Position numbers and translations under genes: made by a program. The notes below the pieces were generated by a model. The model was not told the DNA's origin and ran no database searches. It worked only from the letters and a program-made list of their open reading frames with translations. DNA of 64,000 nucleotides from Nitrosospira sp. (GTDB lineage Bacteria; Pseudomonadota; Gammaproteobacteria; Burkholderiales; Nitrosomonadaceae): the NCBI GenBank assembly GCA_013697655.1, contig JACCWK010000051.1, forward strand, positions 1 through 64,000, in the 5' to 3' direction. Below are positions 44,601-52,051 of this stretch, piece after piece. The first letter of the stretch is position 1. Each line of letters starts with the position of its first letter.

Positions 44601-45861
44601 GCGCATTGATTACCGCGCCGCTCTCCATCCGCACGTCCTGCCCCAGCACTTTCACCTGGGAGGGGAGCACGAGACCCTTGCCGGTCAATCCGTCCAGCAC
44701 ACCGATATTGTCGGACACGTCCGGCAATACTTCGCTCAGGCTGCCTGCGCCAAGCACCACGCGGCCGCCGCGCGTCGAATTGTCCTGTTCCGTTGCCGCA
44801 TCTTTTGCCAGCAGATATACCGAACCGTTGGCTATTACCGATGTCGTTGCCCGAGCGATGCCCTGCTGGTTGACCGCATGCCCCACCATGGTGACATTGC
44901 CGCGCGGGGTGCTCAGCTCCCCTAGATTGGTGACATGGCCGAGCTTGTCCAGCGCGGACTCTTTCAGCCCGACGGTCTGGCCATCCAGCTTGCCGTCCTT
45001 GACGCCGGTATTGGCAGTCTCGAAATCACTCAGACCGGCCGGGCTATCCACTTCCACCAGCAGGCCGCGCACATTGGCATCTTTAGGCTCAGCCGAAGCG
45101 GAACGCAAAAAAACCTTGGTGCCTGCCGCCGCAATCACCTGCCCGTCGGGCGCTTCCACGCTCCCTCTGTTGATCACTGTTGGCGCAATCAGCATCACCC
45201 GGCCCTGACTGCCGGCCGTGATGCGCGCGCCCTCGAATACCTTGATGAAACCCTCCGTCCCTTCAAACTGCGGGCTCGTCTTCTGAGTAGTCAGGAAGGC
45301 ATTGAGAATGAAACTATCGTTGATATCCAGACTGCTGGCGGTAAAGCTGTTAAGGTTGACTTGCGATGAACCCATGAAGGCGATGCCGTTGGTGTTGACC
45401 AGAATGATATTCGCCTTTTGCCCTGCCGCCTGGCTGAGGATGCCAGCGATCACACTGGGATCGTTGTCCCATACACGATTGAGGGTGGTGAAATTAGCCC
45501 CCTGCACCAGATTCTGCGCCGCAAGGCTCTCCACTTGCTGGAACTGCACCGAGTGGCCGGGACTGACATTAAAACTTTCCCAATTGAGAATAGCTTTGTC
45601 GCCCACCTGGCTAACCAGACCCTGATGGTCATGGATATGATAATTTGCTTGTCCAGCAGTAACGAAATCCGGTATTCCGCCGCCACAACTGCCACCTGCG
45701 CAGGGTACCGGCAATTCGGCCTGCGCAGACGTAGCCAGCAGCAACCCTGCCAGCAGTGTCGCACCCCTTGCCGCCTTGCCGCGGCTGCGTGCGGTTTCCG
45801 CTGCAGGGACCAGCATGCCCAGGGTTGCGTTGTAAATTAACTTGTGTCGTTTGCGATTCAT
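35623..45861 (-). CDS. Very large filamentous haemagglutinin-family exoprotein (two-partner secretion substrate, 3412 aa)
   Basis: Extended signal peptide MNRKRHKLIYNATLGMLVPAAETARSRGKAARG; TPS domain (NILVNTNGIAFMGSSQVNLNSFTASSLDI); repetitive beta-helix; C-terminal region resembling DUF3739. Confidence 0.92.
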   Translation of the reverse strand: MNRKRHKLIYNATLGMLVPAAETARSRGKAARGATLLAGLLLATSAQAELPVPCAGGSCGGGIPDFVTAGQANYHIHDHQGLVSQVGDKAILNWESFNVSPGHSVQFQQVESLAAQNLVQGANFTTLNRVWDNDPSVIAGILSQAAGQKANIILVNTNGIAFMGSSQVNLNSFTASSLDINDSFILNAFLTTQKTSPQFEGTEGFIKVFEGARITAGSQGRVMLIAPTVINRGSVEAPDGQVIAAAGTKVFLRSASAEPKDANVRGLLVEVDSPAGLSDFETANTGVKDGKLDGQTVGLKESALDKLGHVTNLGELSTPRGNVTMVGHAVNQQGIARATTSVIANGSVYLLAKDAATEQDNSTRGGRVVLGAGSLSEVLPDVSDNIGVLDGLTGKGLVLPSQVKVLGQDVRMESGAVINAPAGEVNFIALDNPGLLFTNDPIKQMFNAPVSDVARIHIASGARISVAGLENVAVSTARNGVEVELRGDELKDSPVNRDGPLRSQKVFVDINRALANADAGKPTLISRDSLQSYQARLERTVTERSTQGGIVRMSSQGEAIIESDAVIDLSGGSLNYTPASVKTTLLMSRGVLTDIANGRADVRYDGIATRYVQDFGRWNVKEVIDLGQSFNYDPGYTEGKNAGALEIIGLRANVMQADIQGRTIVGEVQRDLGIIPAGARLTIGNDPAVNPISGGLDYKLNQRIDLSSAGAILPTGFKFGDALSSDLITTLNLNPALLGKDKVANLGIFSNQAAAVREALRTPQGGSMHIAAQGITVSADVEAAAGSIVFEARRNELPDGGSAPLNVVLADGVTLSARGAWVNELRGVPAGSGEVALVHGGKIVLSTVDNVALGQNTLLDVTGGGRLKVDGRGSVIAGNGGEIALSGNAVSGVTENMHGYGIGKGGTLTVSSNKIQIGGVLDSAADTVNLGAEFFERGGFANINLAGLERVILSEGVRIKPAVLSLELQPDYTLRPSGSRVEDFTRRIKLDDLVRQPVDLSLTAKDTEDRAGDLLIGTGSHIEADPKAKITLAAGRLLNIQGRITAPGGNITATLDHSHAHNFDASNSLWLGKQAVLDVSGVALTFLDNQRLTQGTVLNGGDITLNAQFGSVVAEAGSSIRLAGAAPVRLDILNETGGLGQRVGSDAGSLNITARESILLDGTILAQAGSASNRGGTFNLVLGLEDVDDAPNKGFLPGERVLRLAQTAAQQAGDLTPGVAIPAGVNGQARIGAAALEPAGFDRVAFKSRDAIKLENDLNVGTNRSLPLKEVVLDAPRIETAGGTAILKAETLRLGNFDINRVDVVNTPLPGSGTLRADAQLLELAGNLTLTGMARAELNGTQEVRLSGVGSSGSPRPASTLSSAADLFFSGAVIAPTTYSQVSIQTPGQTVAFSRNAMQPSQPLSALGSLTVTAANIVQDGNVWAPFGQLAFNATDTLIFKDGSLTSIASMAGSLIPFGILVNGRSWVYKPDGNEIPQLALAEKSIRTQAANIDMQAGATVDLSGGGDLQGYEFSVGPGGSRDILDDAGTYAILPGYASGFAPGDRQENTGFDRAAGDAVYLSGMPGLSAGVYTLLPAHYALLPGAYAVRLEAGVHNLLPGQAFSKQDGTQVVPGYVTDSRALVGGPRDALWNGFEVLTREQVLQRSEINLTRASDFFAASQSRPQDGGLLSIDTAGGLKLDAIFKLAAAAGGRGAAVDISAPKITITGATPSGIDPQATRISAATLNAMGAASLFLGGTRSTGSTSTTLTVNADEVTLANDVNHALKSDEIILAAKDILTLKSGSFTEAQGRAGSVDDTAKARSYETAGNGALVRVASTAASFSRTGSPDRSLGTLAGEAGSTIRSGNSITLDATKQNAFAGATIFADGKGEPVAGNLAVGATRVSFGAAPTGAEGLVFSQGELDGLNSLNSLALTSYSTFDLYGNVSVGGVNAEGKPTLQALNLSGAGLAGLGNDGKTANLRATSIVLSNRGGAAFTSDGTPGNGVLAIQADQLVFGEGIKAIEGFSQVGISANELIGRGTGSMDIAAGTANLNVARIGGEQGANQTLVAVGALNAADIAADRTLAAVNALGAKWALSGTDVMFDTEANLPSGQLMLTATSGNLTLGANAIVNAAGRSVAFFDVERASPGGIVELVSNNGNVVVQTGAQVNVSGARGGDAGKVVVRAANGMAAIAAGSLQGSAAADASGTRGEGGRFDLDVAALTDFSTLNTALNQGVFDSARVLRVRTGDVSLAASDTVKARDVRIAVDGGQLDVAGHVDASGSDAGSIHLYAKNDVTVLAGAKLDAYATGNGKNGGEVEIGTAGGRLNLATGSAMDVRGGGGVQAGEGGEVSFRAPRTGSGAGSDLAVDAFSSDISGAKSIVVEAVKVYDHIATLTSSGASSGTVLSLDTVNADNADFASHAGTIASRLGKAGDAGFHVRTGVEVRSDPAINTGDLTLDNNWNLGTSRVGGEPGMLTLRAAGNLKLDNSLSDGFNMATPFSSGTTPATLLAGDSWGYRLVAGADTGAADPLAVKAGSGDVTLAAGKLVRTGTGGIQIAAGHNIKLADGKSAIYTAGRIADLADGFAVPINAQFSQGGGNVSLAAGGSIVGSPSAQLYSNWLFRQGALDDTTGEYARQPAWWVRFDQFQQGIGALGGGNVTLTAGGKVENVSASTPSQARMGAISPDARQLVKTGGGDVRVESGGDLLGGQYYADRGDLVLKVGGKMDSGQDVSGNPLYVILALGDAQARVQVQGDVNIQTILNPHLVVQSSGNSAAFNINNITSLSWSLFSTYGAESGVDMQSLDGKVTLHNGGEGSAGIQEAYRKTQGVNGPGLNFNISSSNYKPTLLSLLPPTLSATAFQNDIFMNDGDTDIVLSPSAHAQLTLLAANSISIPARIVLSDRDPALIPNAIRPGTEYAQFPTTLLRGEDLVRVHAAVPIHTGDTQPARVYAVAGDIRGNEVGLPNLDVAKAVRVRAGQDVRDLGILVQHANAGDLSQVVAGRDVAFISGNSRTDDAKIWVGGLGRLEVTAGRNIDLGTSAGIVSRGDLDNAQLPTGGADIHVAAGVGATGIDYAGAVGRLVAELEKAGGNPTDALLWQARWLVKNDALNGASALQAVKAVQALDMDAQREMVREMVYSALLVTGRDSNNRDSPFAANFERGYAALELVFPGLREQNEDGSFKNYQGEINLFASRIKTERGGNIEFMVPGGDLIVGLSNTPAVLVDTGNDVLGMLTVADGNVRGFARDNILVNQSRILTVGGGNVLLWSSEGDIDAGKGKKTATAVPPPIIKVDQQGKVTQELQGAASGSGIGALSSGGRVAGDIDLIAPKGTVNAGDAGIRANNLNIAAQVVLGADNIAVAGTTTGAPVADASAVSATTSGATSQGDDVGKATAALSQNLSDAARTSDAMKKLKPTFISAEVIGHGE

Positions 45862-45948
45862 TTCATCTCCCTGCTTCTTTGCATCCGGTCGAGTGCCTCG
45901 ATACGCTTCGATAGATCCTCGCGCCCTTCACCCCATGCCCTATCCGCC

Positions 45949-47748
45949 TCACCACGCCTGCCGTACCAGGAAATGCACGCGCTTGTCTCCCGCCTTTGTC
46001 CTGCCGGCGTCTTCCAGCGCCACCGCCCCAGCAAAATCGGCTGATAAGCCCTGCCATCCCTTGAGATGAAAGCCCACGCCGGTACCCGCCAAATTGAAGT
46101 GGTCAAGCTGTCCAGGCAAGGGCTGCTGCACTCGCACCGTGCCTCCATCGATAAAAGTCAAGAAACGAAATTCCTCGATCGCCTTGTGCAGGTAGTTGGC
46201 ATAGTTGGGCGTAAAGAGTTCCAATCCTCCCGTCGCGCTGTCGTCGCCCAACGCAGCGACTTCAAAGTAGCCGCGCACCGTAGTTATCCCGCCGACGATC
46301 GATTGCTCGTTGTTAATGAGTGGTTGCGCCGCGATCTGCCAACTCGCCCGACCGGTCACCCCCCAACCTTGGCGCATGGTTTGGGTGTGAGAAAAAATGC
46401 CACGAAGAAATATGTAGTTGGCGTGGGCCTTGAAACGCTTGTTGGCAAACTCCGCCTCATCCCCGACCAGCCCACGCACATGGAAATTCAGTGATAATCC
46501 CAACTTCGTGGTACGCCTTTCTCCCAGCCAATTGCCATCCCAGCCCACGGTGAAGGGCATATAGCTGACCGGCGTATTAAAGCTGCCGCCTTCGAGGAGA
46601 TTCACAGACTGGCCAAAATCCTTGTAGTCCATCCCCAGCGTTGCGGTATGGAAGAATTTTTCGCTTCCGGGCAGCGGCAGGATGTAGCGTCCACCCACTA
46701 TCAAACCATTGCCCAGCACATTGAGCGTACCCAGTGAGGCCACATCTGAGGCAGAATAGACGCTATATAAGGCGAGAAAGCCGCCCGATTCCAGCGGCAT
46801 GGTATAGTTGGCTGAAAATACCTTGCTCTGGTCCGGATTCTCGGGAGTAACAAGTCCCGTCAAGCCAAGACTATGTTGCCTGTGCCACAGGTTATCCCAG
46901 CTTACGTTTGCACTGAGCCGAGTCAACGTCGTATTCGGAATTTGACGGCTGTTCAGTTCTATACTTCCATGCAGCGGCAGTTGATCCTTCACTTTCAAAT
47001 CGACTTCCACTGTGCCAGGCGTTTTGCCCGCCCTTAAAACCGGTGTAATCCTGCGATCGGCGGTGCGATTCAAGCTCGCCAGTTGTTTCTGCATTTCGGG
47101 GAAGTTTGGCACATTCCCCTCCGCCACCTCCGGTACGGCGGCCTTGATATCAGCGGGGCTGAAATAGCGCGAGTCGACCACGCGCACTCGTTTCACCGGG
47201 GCTTCGGTCACTGTCAGCCTGACCACCCCCCCCTCCACCTTTTGCTGCGGGATATTCACCAGTACGGTCAGGTAGCCCGCACCGTGATAGGCTCGTTCCA
47301 GCGCATCGCGCGCCTGTTCCACGTGCACCAATGTTTTTTTTTCGCCAAGATGAGGATAAACCGCCTGCTCAACCACCGTGACAGGCAATAATGTCGCGCC
47401 CTCGATCCGGTATTCGAAAACGTCAAATTGCGCATCTTGCGCATAAGACAAAGACATCCATCCTGCCAGGCAAACCAGACATCCTGCCCTCAACGCTTTA
47501 CCAGGAAACCTTTGAATAAATCCTCCATGGAGCAGGTCACCGGCAAAACCAGGCGCACGATGGAGGTCGCAGCCTCGGCTCAAATACCCAGGAACGCCGC
47601 GCAACAAGCTCCTGGTATCGCGATCTGCATGTGACAGCGCATTAACGATAACCTGCGTTGTCAGTCTTGCAGCGAGGGCACACGACCAATTCAGCCATTC
47701 GCGTCCTTGCCTACCTCGCTTTTGGGGCAACCTATTTTGTAACGTCAC
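45949..47748 (-). CDS. ShlB/FhaC/HecB-family TpsB outer-membrane translocator
   Basis: POTRA-like region (YRIEGATLLPVTVVEQAVYPHLG...), C-terminal barrel; directly upstream of the exoprotein gene. Confidence 0.93.
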   Translation of the reverse strand: MTLQNRLPQKRGRQGREWLNWSCALAARLTTQVIVNALSHADRDTRSLLRGVPGYLSRGCDLHRAPGFAGDLLHGGFIQRFPGKALRAGCLVCLAGWMSLSYAQDAQFDVFEYRIEGATLLPVTVVEQAVYPHLGEKKTLVHVEQARDALERAYHGAGYLTVLVNIPQQKVEGGVVRLTVTEAPVKRVRVVDSRYFSPADIKAAVPEVAEGNVPNFPEMQKQLASLNRTADRRITPVLRAGKTPGTVEVDLKVKDQLPLHGSIELNSRQIPNTTLTRLSANVSWDNLWHRQHSLGLTGLVTPENPDQSKVFSANYTMPLESGGFLALYSVYSASDVASLGTLNVLGNGLIVGGRYILPLPGSEKFFHTATLGMDYKDFGQSVNLLEGGSFNTPVSYMPFTVGWDGNWLGERRTTKLGLSLNFHVRGLVGDEAEFANKRFKAHANYIFLRGIFSHTQTMRQGWGVTGRASWQIAAQPLINNEQSIVGGITTVRGYFEVAALGDDSATGGLELFTPNYANYLHKAIEEFRFLTFIDGGTVRVQQPLPGQLDHFNLAGTGVGFHLKGWQGLSADFAGAVALEDAGRTKAGDKRVHFLVRQAW

Positions 47749-47850
47749 CGTCCCCCCCCAGCTGGAAAAATCGAAGGTTTACACTGAGGTTCGTTAATTA
47801 ATCGCACCATATTCAAACCTGCCTGAACCATTTCCCACAAAGGGAAAACG

Positions 47851-47875
47851 GGACAGCCCTGAAAGAGCTGTCCCT
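47851..47875 (-). terminator. Possible hairpin terminator/attenuator between the exported-protein gene and the TpsB gene
   Basis: GGGACAGC-cctgaaaga-GCTGTCCC, 8-bp perfect stem; only a weak T-tract (GTTTTCCCTTT) on the minus strand. Confidence 0.45.
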
Positions 47876-47918
47876 AACGACATGTTGGACGGCATTGCAC
47901 CATCCGTTAGTGCACTAC

Positions 47919-49415
47919 CTACTGGATCGCAGGCTGGCAGGAGTTGCCGAGACGCGCGCCCTTAGACGTGGGACCGCTTGAACCGGCCGCCGGGGTGGCA
48001 AAAATACCCTTCAGATCGCTTTCACCCAATGTGCTGGAAGTTGCCGCGATCAGTGCCGCGCCACTAGCGCTGGCGGGACTGGCCGAGCCGCCGGCTGTGA
48101 ATGCCGCCAGTTCATACCAGAAGTTGTAAGAGCCATCCATCGCCTCCGCGCGCTGCTGAGCGTCGGAGGTGGGAGAGACGCGATCCAGCTTGACGAATGC
48201 CCAACGATCGGCCGTGGCGGTAGGAGCTGGCGTGTTTTCGGCAGACATTACGCCCAAAGCGAATTGCCCCGCCCCGGTTGCCGTATTCAGTGCCGTCTTT
48301 ACGCCGCCGGTACCGGATTGCTCGGTCACTACCGCTGTCGGGGTGCTATCGCCGACACGTGCTGGCTCCAACTGTCCTTGAGTCACACCGCTGGCACAAG
48401 GTTTAGCAAGAAAGCGGATGTTGGAGGCCGACTGCGTGCCGGAAGTGGGGACACGACGGGCCAGATTGACTACCGAGCCGACAGCTCCTCCGAACAGGCT
48501 GCCATCCACTCCGCCGATCGTATCCCTGTTCGCTACAGCGGTATAGCGCTGTGCGGGAAGACTGGGTTGGCAGGCGGCTGTAAGGTTCGGGGCAGTTGCA
48601 GAACCGTCATCACATGTCGCAGCGAGCAACCCGGCGGCAACGTCATTCTTTTGCAATTGCCAGTACAGCGGGTAGCTTACCCCCACGGCGAAGGCTTGGC
48701 CAATGTTGGTTGCCACTTCGTTGCCAATCGCGCTCAAATTCCGGCCGATTTCCAGATTCGCTTTGTTAATCGGGAACTCGGTATCGGAAAAGCCGCCATC
48801 GGGATAGCTCTGTCCGGGAAGTGCCAAGGCATCGCCTTTGAGCGCAGGAGTGAAGGTTTTGGTAACAACATCGGTACAGCTGTTGTAGCGGCCGATGGGA
48901 TAGGACACGCCGTTAAGGACGACGTTGGTACTGGCGGCTGCGCTGGCGGCACATTTACCGCCACCACCCAGCAACGCGAGGTTATTGACGCGCTTGAGGT
49001 TGCCGGGTAAATAACCGTTGGGATTCGGCTCGCCCGCCATGCTCAGATGCGGGGCGTAGGCGTTGAAAGAACCGCCTTCAACCGTGTGATATACCACTGT
49101 TTTCTTACCTGCCAGCGAACCGGCGGCGGCACTCATGGTGCAAGCGTACGCGACCCTGTCGCCGCTGCTCTTGCCGGGTTCCGTGCCGGTGCTTTCCAGA
49201 TACATATGCGCGTCATTGGTACCGCCGTTGCCGGCCAGGCCATTGCATAGCGACATCACGCTACGAAACACGGCATTGGTAGGCGCCGATGCCCCGGAGA
49301 GCCATACGTAAGTGGTGGGGCCTGCGGCGATCTGGGCGGGAGTCAGCGCGAAAGCGGCGGGCGCCACGCCAAGCGCAGCCACTGCCAGAGCAATTTTACT
49401 CAATTTCATTTTCAT
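47919..49415 (-). CDS. Exported protein of unknown function
   Basis: Signal peptide MKMKLSKIALAVAALGVAPAAFA; 498 aa; WLSGASAPTNAVFRSVMSLCNG; no recognised C-terminal sorting signal. Confidence 0.7.
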   Translation of the reverse strand: MKMKLSKIALAVAALGVAPAAFALTPAQIAAGPTTYVWLSGASAPTNAVFRSVMSLCNGLAGNGGTNDAHMYLESTGTEPGKSSGDRVAYACTMSAAAGSLAGKKTVVYHTVEGGSFNAYAPHLSMAGEPNPNGYLPGNLKRVNNLALLGGGGKCAASAAASTNVVLNGVSYPIGRYNSCTDVVTKTFTPALKGDALALPGQSYPDGGFSDTEFPINKANLEIGRNLSAIGNEVATNIGQAFAVGVSYPLYWQLQKNDVAAGLLAATCDDGSATAPNLTAACQPSLPAQRYTAVANRDTIGGVDGSLFGGAVGSVVNLARRVPTSGTQSASNIRFLAKPCASGVTQGQLEPARVGDSTPTAVVTEQSGTGGVKTALNTATGAGQFALGVMSAENTPAPTATADRWAFVKLDRVSPTSDAQQRAEAMDGSYNFWYELAAFTAGGSASPASASGAALIAATSSTLGESDLKGIFATPAAGSSGPTSKGARLGNSCQPAIQ

Positions 49416-49515
49416 CTTGGTTTCCTTTTTTTAATCGGTAGGTACTGCAGAAAATTTCTCCCCCCGACTCCCTGAGCGGCGCTTAGGGACAGGTGGAAGA
49501 GAGTGATAGGAGGCT

Positions 49516-50385
49516 TCAGACCCCCGTCCGGCGACGGACCATCATTCCGAGCATCCCCAGGCCGGCCATCAACATTGCCCAGGTTTCCGCTTCAGGTACC
49601 GCACTTACGTAAGTGAGGGTACCTGACTCATTCAGGGTAAATTTGCTGAATTCGTTTCCAGTGATTTTCCCGTCATGATCCAGGTCCACTCCAAAAGGTG
49701 TCTTGATTCCCTGGGCGAGGCTGGAAGTGGAGGATGTGGTCAGGGACCAGAAATTCTGTGCCGTACCTAACACCTGGGTGGTATCGACAGTGGTCTTCGT
49801 TAACCAGGTATCGCCCTCGCCGAAGCCATTAATCGCAGCAAAATACGTGTTGGGAGCGTCAGTCGGCTTGGCTACGCTGGCGCCATTTGCATCTGTCGCG
49901 TGCGTGCCACGGCTGTTATTGGCATCGATGTAGTTTTCCATGTTGGCAAAACCTTTCACGTTTGCGTTCCCGAGACTCGGGTAGGCATCGATGTTACCGG
50001 TAGTCAAATAACGCGAACCGCCGGTGGTATTTGGATTGGTGTTATCCAGAGCGATTACACTGAACTCGACTTGACCCGCGTTAGCGCCGACAAAGCTCAT
50101 CAGCTGATTCCAGGAGGCCCCGTAAGCACCGCCGGTCATATCCCAGCTCTTGTTGAAGCCGGTTTGACCATTTGAGGCGAGCATATCGTTCATTTTGAAG
50201 CCGAGGTCGAACACAGCAGAAATATCATCGTCTCCGGAGGTAGCAGAAGTGCCGCCGTAATAGCGAACGTTGAGCAGGAGCTCGCCGTTACCGGTGGTGC
50301 CGCCTTCAATAGCAGCATAAGCCGGCACAGAAGCCGCCATAAGAACGGCGACCGTGAGTGTCTTGAGTTTGAAATTCATCTTCAT
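49516..50385 (-). CDS. PEP-CTERM sorting-domain protein
   Basis: Signal peptide; C-terminal AVPEAETWAMLMAGLGMLGMMVRRRTGV; internal DLDHDGKITGNEF Ca-binding-like loop. Confidence 0.92.
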   Translation of the reverse strand: MKMNFKLKTLTVAVLMAASVPAYAAIEGGTTGNGELLLNVRYYGGTSATSGDDDISAVFDLGFKMNDMLASNGQTGFNKSWDMTGGAYGASWNQLMSFVGANAGQVEFSVIALDNTNPNTTGGSRYLTTGNIDAYPSLGNANVKGFANMENYIDANNSRGTHATDANGASVAKPTDAPNTYFAAINGFGEGDTWLTKTTVDTTQVLGTAQNFWSLTTSSTSSLAQGIKTPFGVDLDHDGKITGNEFSKFTLNESGTLTYVSAVPEAETWAMLMAGLGMLGMMVRRRTGV

Positions 50386-50469
50386 TACTGGTACTCCCTA
50401 TATGGTTAATGAATTGCACCGAAAGTCTGAATCCTATCGGCTGATCCTTGAGACCGCTCATCTGACCAA

Positions 50470-50555
50470 CCGCCCTGGAGCAACCCGGCTGCCTACGCTT
50501 GCGCGTAGACCCGCAGCTTTCCGCCCCCGCTTCGCAACGGGTTTGGCTTTATCCT
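50470..50555 (-). ncRNA. Cyclic-di-GMP-I (GEMM) riboswitch in the leader of the PEP-CTERM gene
   Basis: Minus strand: AAAGCCAAACCCGTTGCGAAGCGGGGGCGGAAAGCTGCGGGTCTACGCGCAAGCGTAGGCAGCCGGGTTGCT. P2 CCCGTT/AGCGGG capped by GNRA loop GCGA; P3 GCTGC/GCAGC and CTACGC/GCGTAG; GGAAAGC and GCCGGGTT conserved joining segments. Confidence 0.85.
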
Positions 50556-50804
50556 GACCCGCGCAAAAAGCATTTATACTTCTTGCGCGAATGCTGCCAC
50601 TTTAAACAGGCAGCGTTAATTGCTTGTGAAGCACGACCCTGATTTTTATAGTCCTTTCCACCTATTTGCCGCATCGGAAACGACGTACTTGAGCTTATTA
50701 ATTTCAATCGGCTTCATGTTGCTTCCGCAGGATAAAGCACTTGTGTGACAGCAAGTCGATATCGAATTGGATTTTTGATGAAGCGTTCGGACTATGCCGG
50801 TACT

Positions 50805-51728
50805 CTAGAACGTGATCTTCAATGCCATCGCTTTGGCCACCGCATGAGCCCGATTGTTAACCTTCAACTTCCGCAGAATTTTTTGAATATGGTTTTTAAC
50901 TGTCAGCGGGCTGAGATTGAGCAAATTTGCGATTTCAAGATTATTTTTGCCCATCTGAACGTAGCGCAGAACTTCCGTCTCCCGGTCCGTTATGAGTTTT
51001 TTGGTTTTTCCCGCCGTAGCGCCGTGCTGGTGGTACCGCTCATGGAACAGCATGCGCACCAGCGCCATATGCATGTGAGGCATCAGCAGTTCGAGAAAAT
51101 ACGCGTGGCGCTCGGTTAATACACAGGAAATTTGCGTAAAGGTGAATAGGCTGCTTGTCCGGCCATTAATATCGATCATTCCGTGCGCTGCGATCCGCTC
51201 CAGATTGTCATGTTGGAGATCATCCGCGAAATGCTTGTATGCAATGCCATGTGGATTATTTGGACAAACCAATAACGGCTGGTTTTTCTCTGCACTCCAT
51301 GCTGACATGACACGGAATACAACTCCACCATCCGGTCTGCAAAGCGCGGAATATTTGATTTCGTCTATATTAGTACGGCTGAATTTTTCAATGCTGACCG
51401 ACTGACCGGATCCCTCATCAAATATACATATGAGTATGCCATGCGGCAAAAGACTCTGTACCTCGCCCTGTGCCCACAGGAAAAACTGGTGGCGCTGGAA
51501 AATGGAGGCTGATGACTCGATGATTCGGAATAGATATTCCATTTCTCGTTCGGTCAGAGTAATGGTCCTCCCCATGATCTTCTTATGCCTTGATTTTATT
51601 TGCGTCGCATATCCGGCAACGACATCGGCACAGTTGTTTTTTTGCTCTACCCCAGAAGAGTGCCTATTGTCAGTTAACCGGATGACAGAATAATTAAGAT
51701 TGCGTTTCAAACTCGTGAACATCGTCAT
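50805..51728 (-). CDS. LuxR-type regulator, EpsA-like (exosortase/PEP-CTERM associated); start more likely at 51575
   Basis: C-terminal HTH LITDRETEVLRYVQMGKNNLEIANLLNLSPLTVKNHIQKILRKLKVNNRAHAVAKA; adjacent to a PEP-CTERM gene; alternative start MGRTITLTEREMEYLFRII. Confidence 0.78.
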   Translation of the reverse strand: MTMFTSLKRNLNYSVIRLTDNRHSSGVEQKNNCADVVAGYATQIKSRHKKIMGRTITLTEREMEYLFRIIESSASIFQRHQFFLWAQGEVQSLLPHGILICIFDEGSGQSVSIEKFSRTNIDEIKYSALCRPDGGVVFRVMSAWSAEKNQPLLVCPNNPHGIAYKHFADDLQHDNLERIAAHGMIDINGRTSSLFTFTQISCVLTERHAYFLELLMPHMHMALVRMLFHERYHQHGATAGKTKKLITDRETEVLRYVQMGKNNLEIANLLNLSPLTVKNHIQKILRKLKVNNRAHAVAKAMALKITF

Positions 51729-52051
51729 AGGTAGAAAGGATTATTACAGATGATTATGCAACCAATTATCTGCAGCGGTATTTTTGCGGGAGGGGGCGCG
51801 CGAAGGCGAGTAGGCGAGCGGCAGATGGCCCACCTTACGGCCTGACAAAGCAGACGTCCCGCAAATGCGCCGGTACGCGCGGGGCAGGGTAATATCGGGT
51901 AACCGACTGCGTTATGCGCCTATAACCCTGTTCACCGAAGACTATTCAGAAACTCCTTAGCTGATCCAAAGCGTGGTAAACCCAATATCGGGACTGCGAT
52001 ATGAAGGATTTTTGTGGAAGTACGGTTGGTTCAGGGGCGTTGGGCGAGGTT

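Noticed and set aside
36523-45840. Many long plus-strand ORFs opposite the FHA gene (e.g. 36523..37539, 37720..38856, 39335..40108)
   Set aside because: Antisense shadows of a high-GC repetitive CDS; residue composition is not protein-like and no domains are recognisable.
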